A stretch of DNA of 9,313 bases from Gp6-AA40 sp046765795 (lineage in GTDB: Bacteria > Acidobacteriota > Vicinamibacteria > Vicinamibacterales > UBA2999): the NCBI GenBank assembly GCA_046765795.1, contig JBKPRH010000497.1, forward strand, positions 1 through 9,313, given 5' to 3'. Made by a program: the position numbers and the translations under genes. The notes under the pieces were generated by a model, which worked only from the letters and a program-made list of their open reading frames with translations, was not told the DNA's origin and ran no database searches. This document shows positions 1 to 5,894 of the stretch, piece by piece; the stretch's first letter is position 1; each line of letters starts with the position of its first letter.

Positions 1-311
1 GTTATGTCGTGGCGCACCGCACCGCAGAAATCGGCGTGCGGCTCGCGCTTGGCGCGCACCCGCTCGAGATGGTCTGGATGACGGTTCGCCAGAGCCTGCT
101 GCTCGCCATGGCAGGTGCAGTCATCGGCATCGCAGGGGCCACCGCGGGACTTCGCGTGCTCGATGGTCTGCTCTTCGGGCTGTCACCAACCGATCTGGTG
201 AACCTCGTCGTTGCTGCGCTGTTGCTCGTCCTGGTGGCCGTTGCGGCCGCGTACGTGCCTGCCCGTCGCGCCGCGACTGTCAATCCGCTGACCGCGCTCC
301 GCGCTGATTGA
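1..311 (+). CDS. ABC transporter permease, MacB/FtsX (ADOP) family, C-terminal fragment
   Basis: Only the last ~103 residues are present; the reading frame is open from the window edge (codons from base 3) and ends at TGA 309-311. The fragment starts in the conserved block after the FtsX ectodomain (VAHRTAEIGVRLALGA). It then has two hydrophobic membrane helices (about MTVRQSLLLAMAGAVIGIAG and LVNLVVAALLLVLVAVAAAY), and ends with the family signature YVPARRAATVNPLTALRAD. The loop LLFGLSPTDL between the helices is typical of the large acidobacterial ADOP permeases. Family members sit in the inner membrane and work with a MacB-type ATPase in efflux or mechanotransmission; no substrate can be read from this piece. 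The GTG at position 9 is internal and not a real start. It converges on the vWA-like gene with a 6-base gap and no visible terminator. Confidence 0.9.
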   Translation, partial: YVVAHRTAEIGVRLALGAHPLEMVWMTVRQSLLLAMAGAVIGIAGATAGLRVLDGLLFGLSPTDLVNLVVAALLLVLVAVAAAYVPARRAATVNPLTALRAD

Positions 312-317
312 GCCGGG

Positions 318-2567
318 CTACGATCCGAGCCTGAACGGTATCAGTTCCTTGGCTTCGCCGTTGCCGCTCTTGGCCGTGATCTCGACCAGATACTCGCCGG
401 CAGGAATCGACGCGAGCCCCATATCGATCTGATGCGTCGCGCCGGCGGTGCTCGGCGCGATCTGCACATCCGACATCTTGTTGCCAGCGCGGTTCAACAG
501 AACGGCAGTGACGTCCGGCTTCTCGGTCCCCGGACCGTACGCATCGAAGCGAATCAGCAGCCGCTCTGTCCGTGAGAACTCACGTCCGGGTGCAGGTACC
601 GCGTTGGGATCGCCGGCCATCGCTTGGAACTCGCGTGCCGTGCGTGCGCGATACACGCGCGGTGTGCTGAGCGCGACTTGCGGCGCCGTGAAGTCGGGTA
701 CGGTGATGTCGCGGATCTCGCTGTCGAGCGTTCCACCCGAGCCCGCCGCCTCGACGGTCATGCGCAGTTCGATCTTTCCTGGCGGCGCATCGAAGACGAG
801 ACGCTGTGGTGCGGTCGCTGCTGCAGCAGACGGTGAACGACCACTTGCGCCGGTATCGTTCGGAGACGGCGCCGGCGCGGCGGACGCAAGCGCGGCATCG
901 GGCGATCGACCGCGGAAGACGAGATTCCCTTCAGAGGTCGCGGCGAGTAACGACACGCGACCGGGCTGTTCACGTCGCCCGCCGCCTCCGAGCGAGGGGC
1001 CTTGTGGCGGCAGCGGTTCCCAAATCAACGTGACACGCGTCTTGCCGTTCTCTCCGCGTTCGGTGCCGATCCACGTCCGCACGTACTTGCCGGACTGCAC
1101 CGATGGCGCAATCGACGCCAGCGCGGTCTGCACAGGCTTGGCGACTTCGGACACCGGGTTATTGATCTTCTCAACATCCGCGGCGGTAAGTGCCCAATAT
1201 CCCTTGCGCGCTCGAACGTCCACACCGCTGCGCTTTACCTTGACCGTGATCGGATGGAACTTGCCGTCGTTCCCTGTCTTCGTTGAGGTGTAGCCGAGCA
1301 AGTAGTAGAAGCTCGAGTCGCGCACCATGTCGGCGAGCCCCTGCTCGAGCGTGTTGCGATTGACGATCGCCCGGCCGTCGGACTCTTCCGACAGCACGCG
1401 CAGCGTGTCCTGCGTCGCCTGCAACGCGCGGCGGTCGGTGGCAAACGTGGGTGGCGGTCCGAACGGAATATCGTCGAATCCGTACTCGAACGGCGCGAGG
1501 CCCCTCGGGTCAAGCGAGTAGACCGCCGCGTTGTTTTTGTTCGCGATGTCGTACACATCGCGCAGCCGCGAGTACACGTCCATCTGCCCGAACCACTCGT
1601 TGGTGATCTCGCGTCCCGAATCCTGCACTCGCGCGGCGGCGGCGCTCTCGATCGGATTGGCCGGTGCAGACGCGTCCATGCGGCGCATCTGCGGCGGCAG
1701 CATCGCGGTAAAGCCTTCGCTCACGAACACGATGTTCTTACGGCCTTCACGAAGCGATCCGAGTCGCGTGGCGAGCCCTTGCAGCGCGCCCATGACGACG
1801 TCGTTGCGAATGCGCTCGACCTGATCGGTCGAATACCGCGCGTAGTTCTGCTCGACGATGTTGCGCGGCGTGTAGTCGAATTTGCGACCATCGAAGGTGT
1901 TGATCGCGTTGGCGATCTTCTCGTGATCGCGCGTGAGCTGCAGATCCGATACCGGCATCAGCGGATACATGATGCCAATCATGTCGGTGGGGCGCAGTTG
2001 CTGCTGAATGAAGCGGATCAGCGGCGTCCGCACCGACATCGAGTTCGCCTTCCGCACGTGATAGTCGTCCATGAAGAACACGAAGATCCGCACATCGTCT
2101 CGTGCGGCCTCGAGCTCTTCGTCGTTGCGGTTGCGAATCTGCTTCGGCGGAGGACCACCCGGCACCGGGTTCCCGTCCACCTTGATGAGCTTGAACTGCT
2201 CGATCTTCACCGGCTTGCCGTCTTCGAGCACTTCGAAGTCGTTCTCGGTGAGATTGGTGACTGGCTGCGCCTTCTTGTCGGAAACGATCACATCGACGCG
2301 GACGAAGTCGACGCCGCCACGGAACGCGGGCGGCTTTCCGCCCTGCTGTGCGTTCTCATCGCCCTGCTGCTGACCGTTCTGACCTTGACCGTTCTGACCT
2401 TGGCCAGACTGCCCCTGCCCTGACTGACCCTGGTTCGACTGTCCCTGATTGCCTTGGCCCTGACGCGTCTGACCCTGCGGCGCAGGCGTGGCCTGCTGTT
2501 GTGCGGTCCCAATCTGGACCACCGCGAAACAGACGACAAATGCGGCCGAAAGTCGCAGTCTGAGCAT
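318..2567 (-). CDS. Secreted VWFA-related (acidobacterial-type) domain protein with Gln/Gly repeat
   Basis: A 749-residue exported protein. From the ATG at 2567 it starts MLRLRLSAAFVVCFAVVQIG, a signal peptide with likely cleavage in GTA|QQQ, followed by a low-complexity QGQ[SNG][NG] repeat (about residues 36-68). Next come the N-terminal beta motif FVRVDVIVSDKKAQPV, the NDFEVLEDGKPV block, and a vWA-like fold (about 160-355). The block YYLLGYTSTKTGNDGKFHPI...VRARKGYWA is characteristic of the TIGR03436 'VWFA-related Acidobacterial domain'. The C-terminal ~280 residues are beta-rich and unrecognised. The expected DxSxS metal site is replaced by DDYHV (from residue 167), so metal-dependent adhesion is doubtful. 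An ATG at 2588 would add seven residues, but GGAGAGG lies 8 bases before the 2567 ATG, so I chose that. The role is unknown; probably periplasmic or surface protein binding. Confidence 0.88.
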   Translation of the reverse strand: MLRLRLSAAFVVCFAVVQIGTAQQQATPAPQGQTRQGQGNQGQSNQGQSGQGQSGQGQNGQGQNGQQQGDENAQQGGKPPAFRGGVDFVRVDVIVSDKKAQPVTNLTENDFEVLEDGKPVKIEQFKLIKVDGNPVPGGPPPKQIRNRNDEELEAARDDVRIFVFFMDDYHVRKANSMSVRTPLIRFIQQQLRPTDMIGIMYPLMPVSDLQLTRDHEKIANAINTFDGRKFDYTPRNIVEQNYARYSTDQVERIRNDVVMGALQGLATRLGSLREGRKNIVFVSEGFTAMLPPQMRRMDASAPANPIESAAAARVQDSGREITNEWFGQMDVYSRLRDVYDIANKNNAAVYSLDPRGLAPFEYGFDDIPFGPPPTFATDRRALQATQDTLRVLSEESDGRAIVNRNTLEQGLADMVRDSSFYYLLGYTSTKTGNDGKFHPITVKVKRSGVDVRARKGYWALTAADVEKINNPVSEVAKPVQTALASIAPSVQSGKYVRTWIGTERGENGKTRVTLIWEPLPPQGPSLGGGGRREQPGRVSLLAATSEGNLVFRGRSPDAALASAAPAPSPNDTGASGRSPSAAAATAPQRLVFDAPPGKIELRMTVEAAGSGGTLDSEIRDITVPDFTAPQVALSTPRVYRARTAREFQAMAGDPNAVPAPGREFSRTERLLIRFDAYGPGTEKPDVTAVLLNRAGNKMSDVQIAPSTAGATHQIDMGLASIPAGEYLVEITAKSGNGEAKELIPFRLGS
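2364..2462 (-). repeat. 15-bp coding minisatellite (QGQ[SNG][NG])n
   Basis: Six to seven consecutive five-residue units (QGQGN, QGQSN, QGQSG, QGQSG, QGQNG, QGQNG, QQQG) lie just after the signal peptide of the VWFA-related protein. At DNA level the two units near 2374-2403 (plus strand ttgaccgttctgacc) are identical, so recent slippage or unequal exchange is plausible. The unit length is a multiple of three, so copy-number change keeps the frame. The resulting segment should be a flexible hydrophilic spacer. Confidence 0.85.
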
Positions 2568-2575
2568 AGGTGCCG

Positions 2576-2582
2576 CCTCTCC
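2576..2582 (-). promoter_or_regulatory. Shine-Dalgarno fixing the start of the vWA-like gene
   Basis: On the minus strand GGAGAGG is followed by 8 bases and then ATG at 2567. It lies inside the seven codons that the upstream ATG at 2588 would add, which argues that 2588 is not the start. Confidence 0.65.
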
Positions 2583-2601
2583 GGCCATCTTAGCACTCTA
2601 G

Positions 2602-2608
2602 GATAATA
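2602..2608. promoter_or_regulatory. Overlapping divergent -10 boxes (vWA-like gene / acyl-CoA dehydrogenase)
   Basis: Plus strand GATAAT (2602-2607) and minus strand TATTAT (2608-2603) each match TATAAT at 5 of 6 positions and share five base pairs. The plus -10 would place transcription start near 2614, one base before the GTG of the acyl-CoA dehydrogenase. The minus one would start near 2596, giving a leader of about 29 bases to the ATG at 2567. No good -35 box is visible for either direction, so this remains a sequence-only prediction. Confidence 0.45.
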
Positions 2609-2614
2609 GGCCCC

Positions 2615-3778
2615 GTGACTGATCCACACGACTCCCCATCAGCACTTACGACGCTCGCCGACGAGGAACGGCTGATCTACGACGGCGTGTACGAGTTCGC
2701 CGACAAGGAGATCCGCCCGCTCGTTCGTGAGATGGACGAGTCGTGCAAGATCCCGCGTTCGCTCCTCGATCGCCTCTTCGCGCTGAACGTCATGGGCATT
2801 GAAATTCCCGAAGCCGACGGCGGCGCGGGCGGCACCTTCTTCCATTCGGTGCTCGCCGTCGAAGCGCTCTCCCGAGTCGATCCTTCGATCGGTGTGCTCG
2901 TCGACGTGCAGAACACGCTCGTCGTCAATGCCGTGCTTCGCTGGGGCAATGAGACGCAGAAGAAGACGTGCCTGCCCCGCCTCGCACAGCAGAGTGTTGG
3001 TGCGTACGCGTTGTCGGAAGCCGGCTCCGGCAGCGATGCATTCGCCCTGACGACGCGCGCCACCGAACGCGGCGATGGGTTCGCGATCACCGGACGCAAG
3101 CTCTGGATCACCAACGGCAACGAAGCCGACCTCTTCATCGTCTTCGCGACGATCAACCCTGACGCTGGCTATCGCGGTATCACGGCGTTCATCGTCGAAC
3201 GTGGCGCGGCCGGGTTCACTGTCGGCAAGAAGGAAGACAAGCTCGGGATTCGCGCCAGCAGCACGTGCGAGTTGATCTTTGAGGACTGTGTGGTTCCACG
3301 CACCAGCGTGCTTGGAGAACCGGGCAAGGGCTACAAGGTCGCGATCGAGACGCTCAACGAAGGACGGATCGGCATCGGTGCGCAGATGATCGGTCTGGCT
3401 CAAGGCGCGCTGGATCACACCATTCGCTATACGAAAGAGCGCAAACAATTCGGCAACGCGATTGCCGAGTTCCAGGGCGTGCAGTTCCAGATCGCGCGCG
3501 CCGCCACCGATCTCGAAGCGGCGCGACTGCTCGTCTACAACGCCGCGCGTCTGCGCGACGCCGGCCGCCCGTTCCTGCGTGAGGCAGCGATGTGCAAGCT
3601 ATTCTCCTCGGAGGTGGCCGAACGCGTGACGTCGCTGGCGGTCAATCTGTTTGGCGGAAACGGGTTCGTCAAGGACTACCCGGTCGAGAAGCTGTATCGC
3701 GACGCCAAGATTGGGCAGATCTACGAAGGCACCTCGAATTTGCAGTTGCAAACCATCGCGAAGCAAATCCTTTCGTAA
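2615..3778 (+). CDS. Acyl-CoA dehydrogenase, short/branched-chain type
   Basis: A complete 387-residue FAD flavoenzyme that would oxidise an acyl-CoA to the 2-enoyl-CoA and pass electrons to ETF in the cytoplasm. Visible landmarks are YALSEAGSGSDA (131-142, first family signature), KLWITNG (162-168, flavin contact), GIRASSTCEL (211-220), the FAD/dimer motif ERKQFG (275-280), FGGNGFVKDYPVEKLYRD (346-363), and the catalytic base E371 in IYEGTSNLQ. GIRASSTC, LNEGRIGIGAQMIGLAQG and DLEAARLLVYNAARL resemble the short/branched-chain enzyme (mammalian ACADSB), so 2-methyl-branched acyl-CoA from isoleucine/valine breakdown is a reasonable substrate guess, not proven. The start is GTG at 2615; MTDPHDSP leads straight into the family N-terminus. 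Only a weak AGG precedes it, and a -10-like GATAAT ends 7 bases upstream, so the mRNA may be nearly leaderless. asd follows after 38 bases. Confidence 0.95.
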   Translation: MTDPHDSPSALTTLADEERLIYDGVYEFADKEIRPLVREMDESCKIPRSLLDRLFALNVMGIEIPEADGGAGGTFFHSVLAVEALSRVDPSIGVLVDVQNTLVVNAVLRWGNETQKKTCLPRLAQQSVGAYALSEAGSGSDAFALTTRATERGDGFAITGRKLWITNGNEADLFIVFATINPDAGYRGITAFIVERGAAGFTVGKKEDKLGIRASSTCELIFEDCVVPRTSVLGEPGKGYKVAIETLNEGRIGIGAQMIGLAQGALDHTIRYTKERKQFGNAIAEFQGVQFQIARAATDLEAARLLVYNAARLRDAGRPFLREAAMCKLFSSEVAERVTSLAVNLFGGNGFVKDYPVEKLYRDAKIGQIYEGTSNLQLQTIAKQILS

Positions 3779-3804
3779 CCACGAACCACCAACCACCAAC
3801 CAGG
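3777..3804 (+). repeat. Four tandem AACCACC-type heptamers
   Basis: Four contiguous 7-base units read AACCACG (3777-3783), AACCACC (3784-3790), AACCACC (3791-3797) and AACCAGG (3798-3804). The first overlaps the TAA stop of the acyl-CoA dehydrogenase and the last abuts the TACAAT box of asd. The array fills the position where an asd -35 element would be. It may be a short tandem repetitive element of the genome, a slippage hotspot tuning promoter spacing, or a binding site for a regulator. Confidence 0.8.
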
Positions 3805-3810
3805 TACAAT
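3805..3810 (+). promoter_or_regulatory. Putative -10 box for a leaderless asd transcript
   Basis: TACAAT (5 of 6 to TATAAT) ends exactly 6 bases before the asd ATG, so canonical initiation would fall on the A of ATG at 3817. No Shine-Dalgarno is present at useful spacing (AGG at 3802-3804 is 12 bases away). No recognisable -35 is seen upstream, where the heptamer repeats lie. Confidence 0.5.
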
Positions 3811-3816
3811 ACAGAG

Positions 3817-4968
3817 ATGCAGGTAGGCATCATCGGCTGGCGCGGTATGGTCGGCTCGGTCCTCGTGCAGCGCATGCGCGAGGAGCGGGACTTCGATCTG
3901 GTTGATCCGGTTTTCTTCTCTACATCACAAGCGGGTGCGACCGGACCCGAGATCGGTAAGCGCACGCCAGCAGTCAAGGACGCCAACGATGTCCGCGAGC
4001 TTGCGGCCATGGACGTCCTGATCTCGTGCCAGGGCGGCGAGTACACCGCCGACATTCATCCCAAACTTCGCAAGGCGGGCTGGACGGGATACTGGATCGA
4101 TGCGGCGCGTCAGCTCCGCATGGCCGACGATGCGGTGATCATTCTCGACCCGGTGAACCGGCCGGTGATCGATCGCGCGCTCGATCGCGGCATCAAGGAC
4201 TACATCGGTGGCAACTGCACCGTGAGCCTGATGCTGATGGCCATGGACGGTCTGTTCCGCGCCGATCTGATCGAGTGGATGACGTCGATGACGTATCAGG
4301 CGGCGTCAGGCGGCGGCGCAAAACACATGCGCGAGCTGCTGACGCAGATGGGCATCGCGCACAAGTCGGTGGCCGATCTGCTCGCGAACCCAAATTCCTC
4401 GATCCTCGACATCGACAGTCTGGTCATCAGCACGCAGCGACGCGAATTCCCGGTGGACCACTTCGGCCATCCGCTCGCCGGAAGCCTGCTACCGTGGATC
4501 GATGCCGATCTTGGCAACGGTCAGAGTCGCGAAGAGTGGAAGGCGCAGGCCGAAGGCAACAAGATTCTCGGTCGCTCGTCGCAACCGATTCCGATCGACG
4601 GCATGTGCATCCGCATCGGCTCGATGCGCTGCCACAGCCAGGCGTTGACGGTGAAGCTGCGGCGCGACGTACCGCTCGGCGACATCGAACGCATGCTCGC
4701 GACGGCGAACGACTGGGTGAAGGTGGTGCCGAACGAGAAGGAGGCATCGCTTCGCGATCTCACGCCGACCGCCGTCAGCGGAACGCTGACAGTGCCCGTA
4801 GGCCGACTGAAGAAGCTCGCGATGGGCGGCGATTATCTGCAGGCATTCACCGTCGGCGATCAACTGCTGTGGGGCGCGGCCGAACCGCTGCGACGAATGC
4901 TGCGCATCCTGCTCGAGTCGAAGGCCGATGCACAGCCGGAGCCGCTGAGTGTCACGGCGCAGCGATAA
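3817..4968 (+). CDS. asd: Aspartate-semialdehyde dehydrogenase (gammaproteobacterial type)
   Basis: A 383-residue enzyme that reduces L-aspartyl-4-phosphate with NADPH to L-aspartate-4-semialdehyde, the branch point to lysine/diaminopimelate, threonine and methionine. The N-terminal Rossmann motif is GIIGWRGMVGS (4-14). The active-site cysteine is C134 in GGNCTVSLML. Substrate and acid/base residues equivalent to E. coli Q162, K243, R267 and H274 are Q161 (YQAASGGG), K242 (REEWK), R266 (CIRIG) and H273 (RCHSQ). The similarity to E. coli Asd runs end to end (FFSTSQ, YWIDAA, QMG, PLAGSL.PWID, FTVGDQLLWGAAEPLRRMLR). The protein has an extra ~16-residue tail. R98-Q99 stand where E. coli, from memory, has two serines. 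The reading frame is open upstream to 3592, but MQVGIIG is the family N-terminus, so 3817 is the start. It runs convergent with the tonB-like gene, with a 13-base gap. Confidence 0.97.
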   Translation: MQVGIIGWRGMVGSVLVQRMREERDFDLVDPVFFSTSQAGATGPEIGKRTPAVKDANDVRELAAMDVLISCQGGEYTADIHPKLRKAGWTGYWIDAARQLRMADDAVIILDPVNRPVIDRALDRGIKDYIGGNCTVSLMLMAMDGLFRADLIEWMTSMTYQAASGGGAKHMRELLTQMGIAHKSVADLLANPNSSILDIDSLVISTQRREFPVDHFGHPLAGSLLPWIDADLGNGQSREEWKAQAEGNKILGRSSQPIPIDGMCIRIGSMRCHSQALTVKLRRDVPLGDIERMLATANDWVKVVPNEKEASLRDLTPTAVSGTLTVPVGRLKKLAMGGDYLQAFTVGDQLLWGAAEPLRRMLRILLESKADAQPEPLSVTAQR

Positions 4969-4981
4969 GCCGGGTCAGCGC

Positions 4982-5815
4982 TTACAGCGAGAACTGCACC
5001 GTCACCTCGAACGTGGTCGGCGTCGGCACGCCGTCCACGAGCAGCGGGACGTACTCCCACTGCTTGATGGCATCGATCGCTGCCTGATCCAGCTCCGGAA
5101 TCGAGCGCACGACCTCGACGTTCACCACTCGCCCGTCTGCCCCCACACCCACTTCGAGAACCACGACGCCGGCGATCTTCGCTTCACGCGCCGCCGCGGG
5201 ATAGACGGGCGTCACGTGCTTCACTTTCGTCGCTGGGCGGGAGACCCGAGAATCGTCGACAGGAACATCCGTCGTCTCAGGCGGCGCGGGCGGTGACGCA
5301 TTTTGCGAGATCACCTCGCCATGTTCCTGAGTCGAAAAACCAATCACCACAGTGAAGGCAATAGGTGCCTCCGCCGGCGGCTCGTAGAGCCAATGGCGCA
5401 CTGCATCCTTCGCGGATTGAACAAGGGCGAGCAGGCCCGCGGTAAAAGCCCCATCGTCGGACGGACTCGGCGGCGCCATGGCTCCGAGGACTGGACCACC
5501 GACGGTCCGAACTTCAGCGACCGTGCCGAGGTGATCGACCGTCACGCGCAAATTGATCGTCGCTCGTGCCCCAACGACGGCGGCTTCGGACGGATATGAC
5601 GGCCGGACAATGAGCAACCGGCGAGGGATGGGATTCTCAGGTGTGACAGGCTTGGCCTGTCTTTCGAGCGGACCTGGTTCGCTCTCAGGAATCAGGCCGG
5701 CGATCTGCCACGGCTGATTGTCGCCGCCCGATCGCTCCTGGCCGGCATGAACGGCCCCGCCGGTTACAACGACTGCAATCCACAGCGACAGGGTTCGCGC
5801 TGATCGACTCGTCAT
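4982..5815 (-). CDS. Exported protein with two TonB C-terminal-like domains
   Basis: A 277-residue protein with a signal peptide (MTSRSARTLSLWIAVVVTGG, likely cleavage AVHA|GQ) but no second membrane segment and no long Pro/Lys linker, so it is not a classical ExbB/ExbD-linked TonB. A first, divergent TonB_C-like unit covers about 67-161 (GARATINLRVTVDHLGTVAEVR ... AVRHWLYEPPAEAPIAFTVV). The second, clear unit covers 197-277 (KHVTPVYPAAAREAKIAGVV ... ELDQAAIDAIKQWEYVP ... TFEVTVQFSL). The two units and the preceding GPLERQAKPVTPENPIPRR (48-66) match the C-terminal half of the adjacent M56 peptidase, so this gene probably arose by duplication of that ectodomain. An ATG at 5863 would add 16 residues, but GAGGA 7 bases before the ATG at 5815 and the signal peptide favour 5815. 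It lies 79 bases after the M56 gene on the same strand. Possible roles are sensor partner, decoy or envelope binding protein. Confidence 0.85.
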   Translation of the reverse strand: MTSRSARTLSLWIAVVVTGGAVHAGQERSGGDNQPWQIAGLIPESEPGPLERQAKPVTPENPIPRRLLIVRPSYPSEAAVVGARATINLRVTVDHLGTVAEVRTVGGPVLGAMAPPSPSDDGAFTAGLLALVQSAKDAVRHWLYEPPAEAPIAFTVVIGFSTQEHGEVISQNASPPAPPETTDVPVDDSRVSRPATKVKHVTPVYPAAAREAKIAGVVVLEVGVGADGRVVNVEVVRSIPELDQAAIDAIKQWEYVPLLVDGVPTPTTFEVTVQFSL

Positions 5816-5822
5816 CGGCGTG

Positions 5823-5827
5823 TCCTC
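5823..5827 (-). promoter_or_regulatory. Shine-Dalgarno of the tonB-like gene
   Basis: Minus-strand GAGGA is followed by 7 bases and ATG at 5815. It decides the start against the ATG at 5863, and sits one base after the end of a 10-bp hairpin. Confidence 0.6.
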
Positions 5828-5828
5828 G

Positions 5829-5855
5829 TGCGATGGGCGCCACAGGCCCATCGCA
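5829..5855 (-). repeat. Perfect 10-bp inverted repeat in the M56/tonB-like gap
   Basis: Plus-strand arms TGCGATGGGC (5829-5838) and GCCCATCGCA (5846-5855) pair perfectly around a 7-base loop. No T-run follows in either direction, so it is not a standard intrinsic terminator. The RNA hairpin would end one base before the GAGGA ribosome binding site of the tonB-like gene. It could act as an mRNA processing or stability element between the two cistrons, a translation-control hairpin, or a protein binding site. Confidence 0.7.
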
Positions 5856-5894
5856 TTAGACACCCCAACGAGTGTCGAGTTCCAGACGTTATGG

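Noticed and set aside
448..1293. A 281-codon open frame on the plus strand opposite the vWA-like gene
   Set aside because: The minus-strand protein shows signal peptide and family motifs over the same bases. The plus frame has a low-complexity Arg/Ser/Pro composition typical of antisense frames in GC-rich DNA.
2639..3448. A 269-codon minus-strand frame opposite the acyl-CoA dehydrogenase
   Set aside because: The plus strand carries complete family signatures and the catalytic glutamate.
4943..4968. Shared LSVTAQR peptide and similar bases at the asd C-terminus and in the HIT gene near 9085-9105
   Set aside because: It is a short match between unrelated proteins in GC-rich sequence; no wider similarity, so chance.
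4966..4984. TAAGC...GCTTA dyad formed by the two convergent stop codons of asd and the tonB-like gene
   Set aside because: The arms are only 5 bp with a 9-base loop and no T-run. It is too weak to call a bidirectional terminator.
4026..5087. A 353-codon plus-strand frame overlapping asd and running past its end
   Set aside because: It is a shifted reading of asd; asd has all catalytic residues in the other frame, and this product is Arg-rich with no recognisable motif.
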